Positions 55,169 through 64,000 of a stretch of DNA of 64,000 nucleotides are shown here, piece after piece (positions within the stretch are counted from its first letter, which is position 1; each line of letters starts with the position of its first letter). This DNA is from Enterococcus pallens ATCC BAA-351. GTDB taxonomy: Bacteria > Bacillota > Bacilli > Lactobacillales > Enterococcaceae. The notes beneath the pieces were generated by a model. That model searched no databases and was not told where the DNA came from. It worked only from the letters and a program-made list of their open reading frames with translations. Both the position numbers and the translations under genes were made by a program. The DNA is taken from the NCBI RefSeq assembly GCF_000407485.1, contig NZ_ASWD01000002.1:930001-994000 (forward strand), given 5' to 3'.

Positions 55169-55705
55169 CTATTTACCAGTTTTACCTTCTTTACGGCGTA
55201 CGTATTCACCAACATAGCGAATTCCTTTGCCTTTGTAAGGTTCTGGAGGACGAGTGCTGCGGATTTTCGCTGCAACTTCTCCGACTACTTCTTTATTAGA
55301 TCCTTTAACGACCACTTGTGTGTTCGCAGGAACTTCGATTGTAATTCCGTCTGGAGCAACAATCTCAACTGGATGTGAGTAACCAACGTTCAATACAAGT
55401 TTTGAACCTTGTAATTGTGCACGGTACCCAACCCCGATTAATTCTAATGCTTTTTGGAAACCTTCGGAAACACCAACAACCATGTTATTGAAGTTTGCAC
55501 GAGTAGTTCCGTGAATTGTTTTCATTTCTTTGCTGTCATTTGGACGAGTGAAAGTAACTTCGCTGCCTTCGATACTCATTTTGATATCAGAAGAAAACGT
55601 ACGTGTTAATTCACCTTTAGGTCCTTTTACAGTAATGTCGTTACCTTTTTGAGTTACTTCAACTCCTGCAGGTAAAACAACGATTTTATTACCAATACGG
55701 CTCAC
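55169..55705 (-). CDS. rplF: 50S ribosomal protein L6
   Basis: A 178-residue protein of two repeated domains: [20 protein letters not shown] at the start and [16 protein letters not shown] at the C-terminus. The GTG start has AGGAGG 9 bases upstream. Standard spc operon position. Confidence 0.96.
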   Translation of the reverse strand: MSRIGNKIVVLPAGVEVTQKGNDITVKGPKGELTRTFSSDIKMSIEGSEVTFTRPNDSKEMKTIHGTTRANFNNMVVGVSEGFQKALELIGVGYRAQLQGSKLVLNVGYSHPVEIVAPDGITIEVPANTQVVVKGSNKEVVGEVAAKIRSTRPPEPYKGKGIRYVGEYVRRKEGKTGK

Positions 55706-55736
55706 TTAAAGACACCTCCTCATGGATTGTTTGAAA

Positions 55737-56135
55737 TTACCAAACGTAAGCTAATACTTCTCCGCCAACGTTTTTCGCTCTAGCTTCTTTGTCTGTTACG
55801 ACACCATCAGAAGTAGAGATGATTGCGATACCTAAACCATTTAATACTTTTGGTACTTCGTCAGCTTTGACATAAGCACGCAAACCTGGTTTTGAGATAC
55901 GTTTTAAGTTCGTGATAACACGTTCGTCATTTTTACCGTATTTAAGGAAAACACGGATCATGCCTTGTTTGTCATCTTCGATATATTCAACATCACGAAT
56001 GAAACCTTCACGTTTTAAGATTTCTGCGATGTCACGTTTGATTTTTGATGCAGGTACTTCTAGGGATTCATGTTTAACCATGTTGGCATTACGAATACGC
56101 GTTAGAAAATCTGCAATTGGATCTGTCATGACCAT
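55737..56135 (-). CDS. rpsH: 30S ribosomal protein S8
   Basis: A 132-residue protein central to 16S assembly ([20 protein letters not shown], ending [18 protein letters not shown]). Two ATG codons six bases apart can start it; AAAGGAGG favours the first. Follows rpsN by about 30 bases. Confidence 0.96.
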   Translation of the reverse strand: MVMTDPIADFLTRIRNANMVKHESLEVPASKIKRDIAEILKREGFIRDVEYIEDDKQGMIRVFLKYGKNDERVITNLKRISKPGLRAYVKADEVPKVLNGLGIAIISTSDGVVTDKEARAKNVGGEVLAYVW

Positions 56136-56168
56136 TGAACTGTTTACCTCCTTTATGCGAGTTGTATT

Positions 56169-56354
56169 TTACCAGCTAGCTTTCTTCACGCCGGGAATTT
56201 GTCCTTTATAGGCAAGTTCGCGGAAGCAAATACGGCAAAGATGAAATTTACGATAGACTGAATGTGGACGTCCGCAGCGTTCGCAACGAGTATATTCTTG
56301 CGTTGAGAATTTTGCAGGGCGTTTGTTTTTAGCAATCATTGATTTTTTAGCCAA
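56169..56354 (-). CDS. rpsN: 30S ribosomal protein S14, zinc-binding form
   Basis: A 61-residue type-Z S14 with a zinc ribbon: [20 protein letters not shown] supplies Cys pairs. The start is TTG 56354 with AGGAGGCG upstream. This zinc-binding copy is the normal operon member; Firmicutes often keep a zinc-free copy elsewhere, not seen here. Confidence 0.96.
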   Translation of the reverse strand: MAKKSMIAKNKRPAKFSTQEYTRCERCGRPHSVYRKFHLCRICFRELAYKGQIPGVKKASW

Positions 56355-56372
56355 ATTTTTTCGCCTCCTTGA

Positions 56373-56912
56373 TTATTTTTGGAATGGCATTCCAAGTTGT
56401 GTTAATAATTCGCGTGATTCTTCATCAGAGTTAGCTGTTGTAACTACTACGATGTCCATTCCGCGTACTTTATCAACTAAATCATAGTCAACTTCAGGGA
56501 AGATCAATTGTTCTTTGATACCTAAAGTGTAGTTGCCGCGGCCGTCAAAGGCTTTTTTACTGATACCGTGGAAGTCACGTACACGTGGAAGAGATACAGA
56601 CACTAATTTGTCCAAGAACTCATACATTCTTTCTCCACGTAGTGTTACTTTCGCACCAATCGGCATGCCTTCACGCAAACGGAATCCAGCGATTGATTTT
56701 TTAGCTTTAGTAATGATTGGTTTTTGACCAGAAATCAATGCCAATTCTTCAACTGCTTTGTCCAAGTTCTTTGCGTTTGATACCGCATCACCAACACCCA
56801 TGTTGATGACGATCTTGTCAACTTTAGGTACTTCCATGATTGAGCTATAGTTAAATTTTTCCATCATTGATGGGGTTACTTCATTTAAGTATTTTTCTCT
56901 TAGGCGGTTCAT
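56373..56912 (-). CDS. rplE: 50S ribosomal protein L5
   Basis: A 179-residue 5S rRNA-binding protein ([20 protein letters not shown], then VYELLDKLV-type [18 protein letters not shown], ending [19 protein letters not shown]). Between rplX and rpsN. Confidence 0.97.
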   Translation of the reverse strand: MNRLREKYLNEVTPSMMEKFNYSSIMEVPKVDKIVINMGVGDAVSNAKNLDKAVEELALISGQKPIITKAKKSIAGFRLREGMPIGAKVTLRGERMYEFLDKLVSVSLPRVRDFHGISKKAFDGRGNYTLGIKEQLIFPEVDYDLVDKVRGMDIVVVTTANSDEESRELLTQLGMPFQK

Positions 56913-56937
56913 CTAATAAGATCCTCCTTTCCTGTAA

Positions 56938-57249
56938 TTATTTATCTAAAACTTCGCCGGTTTTCTTAGAAACACGGACTTTTTTACCGTCAACTACTTT
57001 GTAGCCAACACGTGTAGCTTCTCCGTTTGAAGGATCAATAACCATTACATTTGAAGCATGAATCGGCGCTTCTACCTCCAGAATTCCGCCTTGAGGGGAA
57101 GTCTGAGAAGGTTTTTGGTGTTTTTTAACGACATTGACGCCTTCAACAACGACTTTATCTTTTTTAGGAAGGACTTCTAGAATTACGCCTTCTTTATTTT
57201 TATCTTTACCAGAGATAACTTTTACTTTATCGCCTTTTTTAACGAACAT
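56938..57249 (-). CDS. rplX: 50S ribosomal protein L24
   Basis: A 103-residue KOW-fold assembly protein ([20 protein letters not shown], then [20 protein letters not shown]). Follows rplN by 36 bases; RBS AAGGAGG. Confidence 0.97.
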   Translation of the reverse strand: MFVKKGDKVKVISGKDKNKEGVILEVLPKKDKVVVEGVNVVKKHQKPSQTSPQGGILEVEAPIHASNVMVIDPSNGEATRVGYKVVDGKKVRVSKKTGEVLDK

Positions 57250-57285
57250 TACTGTTGCGCACCTCCTTTGGTTGGAACTTTCCGA

Positions 57286-57712
<427 letters not shown>

Positions 57713-57765
57713 CTTCGAGACGTATACCATTTCACTAGGATACTTGATAAAAGTGAAACTGGCAC

Positions 57766-57812
57766 CCTTTCTCAATTTCAAGGAAATAAGTTTTTGAGAA
57801 ACTTAGTCTTAT
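57766..57812. repeat. 47-base direct repeat, copy 2 (downstream of rpsQ)
   Basis: Second copy of the unit at 57666-57712, with differences only at two bases in the loop (AGGAAATAAG against AGGAATTAAT). The 53 bases between copies hold another hairpin, TTTCAC (57730-57735) / GTGAAA (57753-57758). Confidence 0.9.
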
Positions 57813-57829
57813 TAGGAAAGCTCGTGTGA

Positions 57830-58093
57830 TTAGATAATCACTGCTTTTTCAACGATTTCTAACAAACGGAAACGTTTAGTAGCTGATAATGGACGAGTTT
57901 CCATAATTCTCACGATATCGCCAATTTTTGCTTCATTGTTTTCATCATGAGCTTTATATTTTTTAGAATATTTCATACGTTTACCGTAGATTGGGTGGTT
58001 CTTTTTGGTTTCAACGACAACAGTGATTGTCTTGTCCATTTTGTCAGATACCACACGACCTTGGTAAACTTTACGTTGATTTCTTTCAGACAT
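57830..58093 (-). CDS. rpsQ: 30S ribosomal protein S17
   Basis: An 87-residue OB-fold 16S-binding protein ([20 protein letters not shown], then [14 protein letters not shown] [18 protein letters not shown]). Start ATG; RBS AAGGAGG lies in the rpmC end region. Confidence 0.97.
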   Translation of the reverse strand: MSERNQRKVYQGRVVSDKMDKTITVVVETKKNHPIYGKRMKYSKKYKAHDENNEAKIGDIVRIMETRPLSATKRFRLLEIVEKAVII

Positions 58094-58114
58094 ACCTGAA
58101 ATGGCCTCCTTCCA

Positions 58115-58306
58115 CTATTTTACAGTTTGTTCACGCAATACCGTTTTGATGCGTGCAATCGATTTACGTACTTCTTTAATACGTGCAGTGTTTTCTAATT
58201 GACCTGTTGCTAGTTGGAATCTAAGATTGAACAATTCTTCTTTTAATTGTTTTTCTTGATCAAGCATTTCGGCAGTGGTTAATTCTCTGATTTCTTTAAC
58301 CTTCAT
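58115..58306 (-). CDS. rpmC: 50S ribosomal protein L29
   Basis: A 63-residue helical hairpin at the exit tunnel ([20 protein letters not shown], then [19 protein letters not shown]). The start is ATG 58306 with GGTGGTG upstream; it overlaps rplP by 11 bases. L29 docks SRP and trigger factor. Confidence 0.96.
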   Translation of the reverse strand: MKVKEIRELTTAEMLDQEKQLKEELFNLRFQLATGQLENTARIKEVRKSIARIKTVLREQTVK

Positions 58307-58730
58307 TCGATTCACCACCCATTTCCTCACGTTTAACGATCTTAGTTTTCACTGGTAATTTGTGAGAAGCAAGACGTAAAGCTTCGCGTGCAACTTCTTC
58401 AGGAACACCGGCAACTTCAAACATGATCTTGCCGCGTTTAACTGGTGAAACCCAGCCTTCAGGAGCACCTTTACCAGATCCCATACGTACCCCAATTGCT
58501 TTGGCAGTATAAGATTTATGAGGGAAAATTTTAATCCATACTTTCCCACCACGTTTCATATAACGAGTCATCGCAATACGCGCTGCTTCGATTTGACGGT
58601 TTGTGATCCAGTGAGATTCTACAGCTTGTAAACCATATTCACCAAATGCTACTTCTTTACCGCCTTTTGCTTCTCCGCGCATTTTTCCACGGAACTCACG
58701 ACGGTGTTTCACACGTTTTGGTACTAACAT
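58296..58730 (-). CDS. rplP: 50S ribosomal protein L16
   Basis: A 144-residue protein near the A site ([20 protein letters not shown], then [20 protein letters not shown], and [12 protein letters not shown]). Two bases separate it from rpsC. Confidence 0.97.
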   Translation of the reverse strand: MLVPKRVKHRREFRGKMRGEAKGGKEVAFGEYGLQAVESHWITNRQIEAARIAMTRYMKRGGKVWIKIFPHKSYTAKAIGVRMGSGKGAPEGWVSPVKRGKIMFEVAGVPEEVAREALRLASHKLPVKTKIVKREEMGGESNEG

Positions 58731-58732
58731 GA

Positions 58733-59389
58733 TTATTTCCCTCCTTTCTTAGTGTTTTTTTTAGTTGGAAGAACTTCTCCACGATAAATCCACACTTTAA
58801 CTCCTAGTTTTCCGTATGTTGTGTTTGCTTCTTCCCAAGCGTAGTCGATATCGGCACGCAATGTATGAAGAGGAACAGTTCCTTCAGAGTATCCTTCTGA
58901 ACGAGCGATATCAGCTCCGTTTAGACGACCAGATACTTGAGTCTTGATTCCTTTAGCGCCTGAACGCATAGTGCGTTGGATCGCTTGTTTTTGTGCACGA
59001 CGGAAGGCAACACGGTTTTCTAATTGACGTGCAATTCCTTCTCCGACTAATTTTGCATCTAAATCTGGTTTTTTGATTTCAACGATGTTGATATGAACTC
59101 GTTTACCAGTTAATTTATTTAATTCTTTTCTTAGGTTTTCGACCTCAGAACCGCCTTTACCGATAACCATACCAGGCTTAGCTGTGTGGATTGAAATGTT
59201 CACACGATTTGCAGCGCGTTCGATTTCAACTGTTGACACAGCGGCATCAGCAAGTTTAGTTGCGATGAACTTACGGATTCTCAAATCTTCGTGTAGAAAC
59301 TCAGCATACTCTTTTTCGGCATACCATTTAGCATCCCAATCACGGATGATGCCTACACGCATTCCAATAGGATTTACTTTTTGTCCCAC
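58733..59389 (-). CDS. rpsC: 30S ribosomal protein S3
   Basis: A 218-residue mRNA-entry protein with a KH domain ([17 protein letters not shown]) and C-terminal domain ([20 protein letters not shown]). The start is GTG with AAGGAGGG upstream. The end [10 protein letters not shown] resembles enterococcal S3 by eye. Confidence 0.97.
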   Translation of the reverse strand: MGQKVNPIGMRVGIIRDWDAKWYAEKEYAEFLHEDLRIRKFIATKLADAAVSTVEIERAANRVNISIHTAKPGMVIGKGGSEVENLRKELNKLTGKRVHINIVEIKKPDLDAKLVGEGIARQLENRVAFRRAQKQAIQRTMRSGAKGIKTQVSGRLNGADIARSEGYSEGTVPLHTLRADIDYAWEEANTTYGKLGVKVWIYRGEVLPTKKNTKKGGK

Positions 59390-59402
59390 TGATTATCCCT
59401 CC

Positions 59403-59753
59403 TTATTTTTCTGATACCACTACGGTGATGTGACTTGTACGTTTGTTGATTGGTGAAGCTGATCCTTTAGCACGTGGACGGAAACGTTTCATTGTAGGTC
59501 CTTCGTTAACAAAAGCTTCAGAGACAACCAAAGTTTCAACATCTAAGTCAAAGTTGTTTTCTGCGTTAGCAACTGCTGACATTAAAACTTTTTCAATTAA
59601 ACCAGCAGATTTGTTTGGTGTGAACTTCAAAATTGAAATCGCTTCTGCTACGCTTTTTCCTCTGATAAGATCGATTACTAAACGCGCTTTACGAGGAGAC
59701 GTGCGAACTGTTCTTGCAGTTGCTTTAGCTGATGTGATTTGTTGTTCTGCCAT
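59403..59753 (-). CDS. rplV: 50S ribosomal protein L22
   Basis: A 116-residue protein with a loop in the exit tunnel ([20 protein letters not shown], ending [20 protein letters not shown]). The [11 protein letters not shown] loop, where macrolide mutations occur, looks normal. Confidence 0.97.
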   Translation of the reverse strand: MAEQQITSAKATARTVRTSPRKARLVIDLIRGKSVAEAISILKFTPNKSAGLIEKVLMSAVANAENNFDLDVETLVVSEAFVNEGPTMKRFRPRAKGSASPINKRTSHITVVVSEK

Positions 59754-59774
59754 GATGATATCCTCCCCTCAAAA

Positions 59775-60053
59775 TTAACGTCTTGTTTTCTTATCATCGG
59801 CTGCGTGGCCACGATAAGTTCTTGTTGGTGCAAATTCACCTAATTTATGTCCTACCATATCTTCTTGGATGTAAACTGGTACATGTTTACGTCCGTCATA
59901 CACAGCAATTGTGAAACCTACAAAATTAGGAAAAATTGTTGAGCGACGAGACCAAGTTTTAATGACTTTTTTCTTTTCAGCGCCTTGTTGTGCTTCGACC
60001 TTCTTCATTAAATGATCATCAGCGAAAGGTCCTTTTTTCAAACTACGACCCAT
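59775..60053 (-). CDS. rpsS: 30S ribosomal protein S19
   Basis: A 92-residue head protein ([20 protein letters not shown], then [20 protein letters not shown]). Standard S10 operon position after rplB. Confidence 0.97.
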   Translation of the reverse strand: MGRSLKKGPFADDHLMKKVEAQQGAEKKKVIKTWSRRSTIFPNFVGFTIAVYDGRKHVPVYIQEDMVGHKLGEFAPTRTYRGHAADDKKTRR

Positions 60054-60095
60054 GGTGTACCTCCTCTCAAAATGTGCGACACATGGTCAATGATT

Positions 60096-60929
60096 CTATT
60101 TATTCTTACGACGACGTACGATAAGTTTGTCTGATGCTGCTTTCTTGTTACGAGTTTTGTAACCCAATGCAGGTTGTCCCCATGGAGATACTGGAGCTTT
60201 ACGTCCAATAGGAGCTTTACCTTCACCACCACCGTGTGGGTGATCGTTAGGGTTCATTACGCTACCACGTACAGTTGGGCGTTTACGCATCCAACGAGAG
60301 CGGCCAGCTTTACCAATGTTAATTAATTCATGTTGTTCATTACCAACAGAACCAATAGTTGCACGGCAAGCAGCTAAGATCATACGAACTTCGCCTGAAT
60401 TCAAACGAACTAATACGTATTTCCCTTCTTTACCAAGTACTTGAGCACTTGTACCTGCTGAACGGATTAATTGTCCGCCTTTGCCAGGTTTCATTTCAAT
60501 ATTGTGAACCACAGTACCTACTGGAATGTTTTCTAGAGGTAGAGTGTTTCCGATTTTAATGTCGGCATTTGATCCAGAAACGATAGTCATGCCCACTTCT
60601 AAGCCTTTAGGTGCTAAGATGTAAGCTTTCACTCCGTCTGAATAGTGAACTAATGCAATGTTTGCTGAACGGTTCGGATCGTATTCGATTGTTTGAACAG
60701 TTGCAACTACATCGTCTTTATTACGTTTAAAGTCGATAACACGGTATTGGCGTTTATGTCCGCCACCTTGATGACGTACAGTAATACGACCGTTGTTGTT
60801 ACGACCGGCATGGTTTTTTAATGGCTCTAACAAAGTTTTTTCTGGTGTGCTAGTTGTAATCTCAGCAAAGTCAGAACTTGTCATGTTACGACGGCCATTT
60901 GTGGTAGGTTTGTACTTTTTAATCGCCAC
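60096..60929 (-). CDS. rplB: 50S ribosomal protein L2
   Basis: A 277-residue protein near the peptidyl-transferase centre. [20 protein letters not shown] starts it; [19 protein letters not shown] and the essential His in [16 protein letters not shown] follow. The start is GTG 60929 behind GGAGGGA. Confidence 0.97.
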   Translation of the reverse strand: MAIKKYKPTTNGRRNMTSSDFAEITTSTPEKTLLEPLKNHAGRNNNGRITVRHQGGGHKRQYRVIDFKRNKDDVVATVQTIEYDPNRSANIALVHYSDGVKAYILAPKGLEVGMTIVSGSNADIKIGNTLPLENIPVGTVVHNIEMKPGKGGQLIRSAGTSAQVLGKEGKYVLVRLNSGEVRMILAACRATIGSVGNEQHELINIGKAGRSRWMRKRPTVRGSVMNPNDHPHGGGEGKAPIGRKAPVSPWGQPALGYKTRNKKAASDKLIVRRRKNK

Positions 60930-60967
60930 GTCTGTTTCCCTCCTATATTAATCGCTATTTCTTGTGC

Positions 60968-61258
60968 TTATTCAGCAGCGTCGAAAATTTGGATTTCTTT
61001 TGAATCTTCTGTTAACGTCACGATTGCTTTACGACGTTTTTTAGTGAAACCAGTGTATTTACCCATACGTTTCGCTTTTGGTTTAGCATTTAGAATGTTT
61101 ACGTTTTTCACTTTAACGTCAAACGCAGCTTCAACAGCTTGTTTAACTAAAGTTTTGTTCGCACGAGTGTCCACTTCGAAAGTGTATTTCTTTTCGTCCA
61201 TGTCTAACATGGCTTTTTCAGTGATCACTGGGCGTTTAATTACGTCTAGTAATTCCAT
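60968..61258 (-). CDS. rplW: 50S ribosomal protein L23
   Basis: A 96-residue protein at the tunnel exit, docking site for trigger factor and SRP ([20 protein letters not shown], then [20 protein letters not shown]). Its ATG overlaps the rplD stop by one base. Confidence 0.97.
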   Translation of the reverse strand: MELLDVIKRPVITEKAMLDMDEKKYTFEVDTRANKTLVKQAVEAAFDVKVKNVNILNAKPKAKRMGKYTGFTKKRRKAIVTLTEDSKEIQIFDAAE

Positions 61259-61881
61259 TATGCAAGCACCTCCTCAATTTGGTTAAGAGCAGTTTGCGTT
61301 GCTAAGATTTTTTCATTAGCGACTACATCAAGTACAGTAACGTTTGATGAAGTAGTAACAGTAACGTTTGGTAAGTTGCGAGCTGAAAGTGCTGCAGCTT
61401 CGTTATCTGCTTCTAAGACAACCAATACTTTTGAGTCAATAGACAAGTTAGCTAAAACTTGCTTGAATTCTTTTGTTTTTGGTGCTTCAAAGCTTAATGC
61501 TTCAACTGCTACCAAATTGTTTCCAGCAACTTTTTCTGATAAAACAGATTTAATTGCTAAGCGACGAACTTTTTTAGGAAGTTTGTAGCTGTATGAACGT
61601 GGTGTAGGTCCGAAGACAACGCCACCTCCACGCCATTGTGGTGAACGGATTGAACCTTGACGGGCACGACCTGTTCCTTTTTGACGCCATGGTTTGCGGC
61701 CACCGCCACGAACTGCGCTACGATTTTTCACAGCGTGTGTTCCTTGTCTTAATGAAGCGCGTTGCATGATGATTGCATCAAACACAACACTTTCATTTGG
61801 TTCGATTCCGAAGATTTCTTCGTTTAAAGTAATTTCACCATTTTGAGTTCCATCTTGTTTGAATAATGCTACATTCGGCAT
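61258..61881 (-). CDS. rplD: 50S ribosomal protein L4
   Basis: A 207-residue protein with the tunnel loop [20 protein letters not shown]. In E. coli L4 represses the S10 operon through its leader; whether that holds here is unknown. Start ATG with AAAGGAGG upstream, 27 bases after rplC. Confidence 0.97.
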   Translation of the reverse strand: MPNVALFKQDGTQNGEITLNEEIFGIEPNESVVFDAIIMQRASLRQGTHAVKNRSAVRGGGRKPWRQKGTGRARQGSIRSPQWRGGGVVFGPTPRSYSYKLPKKVRRLAIKSVLSEKVAGNNLVAVEALSFEAPKTKEFKQVLANLSIDSKVLVVLEADNEAAALSARNLPNVTVTTSSNVTVLDVVANEKILATQTALNQIEEVLA

Positions 61882-61908
61882 TCCTTAGTTCCTCCTTTCC
61901 TCTAACGA

Positions 61909-62538
61909 TTATTTCGCTTTCACAGCAGATTTAATTGTAATTAATGATTTTTTAGCTCCAGGAACATTTCCTTTAACTAAGATAACGTTGCGTTCAACGT
62001 CAACACGTACAACTTCAAGGTTTTGAATTGTCACGCGGTTGCCACCCATACGGCCAGCTAATTTTTTATTTTTAAATACACGGTTCGGTGCAACAGGACC
62101 CATAGATCCAGGACGACGATGGTAGCGAGATCCGTGAGCCATTGGGCCGCGGCTTTGTCCGTGACGTTTGATAACGCCTTGGAATCCTTTACCTTTAGTC
62201 GTTCCGGTTACATCAATGATGTCTCCAGCTTGGAAAGTATCAACTTTCACTTCTTGTCCTACTTCATAATCTCCTAGCTCAACATCTTTGAATTCTCGAA
62301 TGAAGCGCTTAGGAGCCGTGTTTGCTTTTGCAACATGACCTTTCGCAGGTTTGTTAGACAAAACTTCACGTTTATCTTGGTAACCTAATTGAACTGCTTC
62401 GTAACCATCGTTTTCCATTGTTTTCACTTGTAAAACAACGTTCGGAGTAGCTTCGATAACAGTAACTGGAATTAATTCACCAGATTCTGTGAAGATTTGA
62501 GTCATTCCCACTTTTTTCCCTAAGATTCCTTTGGTCAT
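61909..62538 (-). CDS. rplC: 50S ribosomal protein L3
   Basis: A 209-residue protein ([20 protein letters not shown], then [19 protein letters not shown] and [12 protein letters not shown]). The loop GRMGGNRVT near the peptidyl-transferase centre, where linezolid-related changes occur, looks normal. Confidence 0.97.
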   Translation of the reverse strand: MTKGILGKKVGMTQIFTESGELIPVTVIEATPNVVLQVKTMENDGYEAVQLGYQDKREVLSNKPAKGHVAKANTAPKRFIREFKDVELGDYEVGQEVKVDTFQAGDIIDVTGTTKGKGFQGVIKRHGQSRGPMAHGSRYHRRPGSMGPVAPNRVFKNKKLAGRMGGNRVTIQNLEVVRVDVERNVILVKGNVPGAKKSLITIKSAVKAK

Positions 62539-62559
62539 GATTACACCTCCATTTTCTTA

Positions 62560-62868
62560 TTATAGTTTGATTTCAATGTTTACACCGCTTGGTAAGTCTA
62601 GCTTCATTAAAGCGTCAACTGTTTTTGGTGTTGGGTTCACAATGTCGATTAGACGTTTGTGAGTACGCATTTCGAATTGTTCGCGTGAATCTTTGTATTT
62701 ATGAGTCGCACGGATTACAGTGTAAAGACTGCGTTCTGTTGGTAATGGAATTGGACCTGATACGCTAGCTCCAGTTCTTTTTGCAGTTTCTACGATTTTA
62801 TCTGCTGATTGATCTAAAATACCATGTTCATACGCTTTTAAACGGATACGAATTTTTTGTTTTGCCAT
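62560..62868 (-). CDS. rpsJ: 30S ribosomal protein S10
   Basis: A 102-residue protein, also NusE in antitermination ([20 protein letters not shown], then [19 protein letters not shown]). The start is ATG 62868 with GGAGGGA upstream; an in-frame extension runs into the leader. The tetracycline-relevant loop ([15 protein letters not shown]) is intact. It heads the S10 operon. Confidence 0.97.
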   Translation of the reverse strand: MAKQKIRIRLKAYEHGILDQSADKIVETAKRTGASVSGPIPLPTERSLYTVIRATHKYKDSREQFEMRTHKRLIDIVNPTPKTVDALMKLDLPSGVNIEIKL

Positions 62869-63032
62869 CTTGTTCCCTCCTTCGCCTATTTTAAAAGTAG
62901 ACATAGCTCCACGAAAATTTCCGTCACGCTCGTTCGTGGCAAAGCGTCCGGGCGTGTCGCAACCTCTCGTTTCAAAGCCGGTGAATTCTATTAAGAACCC
63001 CCCAGTACGTTTACACTTCTGTAAACAGCACC
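62869..63032 (-). promoter_or_regulatory. S10 operon leader with two hairpins
   Basis: About 165 bases from the predicted start of transcription to rpsJ. Near its 5' end GTTTACA-GAAG-TGTAAAC forms a 7-pair hairpin. Near the 3' end CCACGAA (62909-62915 on the plus strand) pairs with TTCGTGG (62933-62939). It may hold an autoregulatory ribosomal-protein site; no known class was recognised. Confidence 0.5.
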
Positions 63033-63038
63033 TTTATG

Positions 63039-63067
63039 ATTATATTACATAGGTTCAGTGATTGCAA
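63039..63067 (-). promoter_or_regulatory. Promoter of the S10 operon
   Basis: TTGCAA (complement of 63062-63067), exact 17-base spacer, TATAAT (complement of 63039-63044). Confidence 0.8.
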
Positions 63068-63131
63068 GGTTTTTCTAAGACATTTTGTATTTTCTATTTC
63101 GTTTTCAGAAAATATTTTTCCTTCTATTATA

Positions 63132-63887
63132 TTAGAATCTTTCTGCGGACAATTTTTTATAGAATTTTCTCGCGAAAGTATGCGCATCTCCTGGCCATCT
63201 TGCGGAAATGTAATTCCGGTCTTCTACAACGAAAGCTGGTTTTTCATTCTTTATTGAATCGCGGCTCATGGTGACTTTGCCAGTTAAAAATTGATTTTTT
63301 TCTTTTAATACTGATTTCACCTCTTCTTCAACAGTTATCGAATAGGTTCGATAATAGTCGTTTAGCCATAAAGCTGTCAGGTAGTAAGCTCCCATTTCCT
63401 GGCTTTTTAACAAAGAAGTCGTTTGGTAATCATAAATTACCGATTTTTCAGTTCTTGGATCTATCGTTCTAGCAGCTAGTACAGTGCCGTGACAAATGGC
63501 ACCAATAAGTTTTTCCGCTAAAAAGAATTCCGCTACTTTCTTTTGCAGTATCTCTGATTCTAGATATTCACGCATTCCTTTGTCATGGCCACCCGGCAGT
63601 AAAACGCCAGTAAATAGTGTTGTATCAATTTCGGAGTAGCGAATCGGATGTCTGAAGGCTTCATTTTTGGTCATGCTGCGGTAATCTTTTAAAGCAGAGG
63701 GTTCCGCCATCAACAACTTTTTAAATGGCCCAAAACCTTCGCCTGTTAGCAAGCGTTCATCAGCAGATGCCATTTTCCCACTGGGCGTTGCGATAACAAT
63801 GTCAATTCCTTTTTCCTTTAAGTAATTCCAAGGAACAGCAGCTTCTGTCGGATCAAAACCATAATCTGGTATTGGCATAAGAATCAT
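63132..63887 (-). CDS. DJ-1/PfpI-family (type 1 glutamine amidotransferase-like) protein
   Basis: A 251-residue DJ-1/PfpI-fold protein. The nucleophile elbow is GAICHGTVLAA, with Cys followed by His; LLPGGHDKGMREY is the upstream glycine loop. The N-terminus is MILMPIPDYGFDPTEAAVPW. Relatives act as glyoxalases, chaperones or hydrolases; which applies here is not decided. The start is ATG 63887 with AAAGGAA 8 bases upstream. It reads toward the S10 promoter; an AT-rich hairpin (TATTTTCT 63088-63095 / AGAAAATA 63107-63114) lies between, without a T tract. Confidence 0.82.
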   Translation of the reverse strand: MILMPIPDYGFDPTEAAVPWNYLKEKGIDIVIATPSGKMASADERLLTGEGFGPFKKLLMAEPSALKDYRSMTKNEAFRHPIRYSEIDTTLFTGVLLPGGHDKGMREYLESEILQKKVAEFFLAEKLIGAICHGTVLAARTIDPRTEKSVIYDYQTTSLLKSQEMGAYYLTALWLNDYYRTYSITVEEEVKSVLKEKNQFLTGKVTMSRDSIKNEKPAFVVEDRNYISARWPGDAHTFARKFYKKLSAERF

Positions 63888-64000
63888 ATCTATCTTCCTT
63901 TCAATTTCCATGTGATCATCCTACTGGAATTCTGCTAAAAAACAAATTGATAACCTTCCATTTCAGTTCAAAACAGCCCATTTCTTACTATTTATTAAAT

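Overview
The window is 64 kb of a low-GC Gram-positive chromosome. The S10-spc-alpha ribosomal cluster, the acpS-alr-mazF block, a fused gshAB, an LPXTG surface protein, ecfA1-ecfA2-ecfT-truA after rplQ, and a NdoA-type MazF all point to the Lactobacillales, most likely Enterococcus; the ribosomal proteins read as enterococcal by eye. Nothing here fixes the species. Most genes lie on the minus strand. I see no rRNA, tRNA, CRISPR array, prophage or intact insertion sequence.

Layout, left to right. 1-3.5 kb: a pair of ABC exporter half-subunits (the second cut by the window edge) and an Mga-family regulator. 3.9-13.4 kb: cell-wall and housekeeping genes read leftwards (phosphoesterase, polytopic membrane protein, UPF0178, ddl, murF, cshA, acpS, alr, mazF). 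13.5-19.3 kb: accessory genes, including an acidic hypothetical, a MazG-like protein, a LOG protein, a GntR-controlled ABC transporter with a clear promoter/operator, several small membrane proteins, and an XRE-AbrB regulator. 19.4-23.8 kb: gshAB and a LysR regulator divergent from azlCD. 23.9-30.3 kb: ftsY, a Cof-type HAD phosphatase, smc and rnc as one tight operon. 30.5-31.6 kb: an LPXTG protein. 31.7-38.3 kb: dipeptidase, acpP, plsX, recG, fakA and an Asp23-like gene, which links fatty acid activation to phosphatidic acid synthesis. 38.6-41.6 kb, plus strand: rpmB and a YfhO-type membrane protein. 41.6-44.7 kb: a short Rnf-like redox operon (rnfC, rnfD and an RnfA-like membrane protein) behind a long leader. 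45.1-48.5 kb: truA and the ECF energising module. 48.8-62.9 kb: the complete S10-spc-alpha cluster (rpsJ to rplQ) with secY, adk, infA and rpoA. 63.1-63.9 kb: a DJ-1/PfpI-like protein.

The most unusual items are the three-gene Rnf-like operon, which lacks RnfB, RnfE and RnfG; a MazF toxin with no MazE at its locus; a 47-base repeat duplicated at exactly 100 bases in the rpsQ-rplN gap; a fold-back repeat with 19-base terminal inverted repeats that abuts the ecfT stop codon; and a large structured RNA after rplQ that fits the known L17 downstream element. Start codons were chosen from Shine-Dalgarno spacing and family N-termini, and several (mga-like, cshA, ddl, smc, infA, rplN, rpsN) are TTG or GTG.
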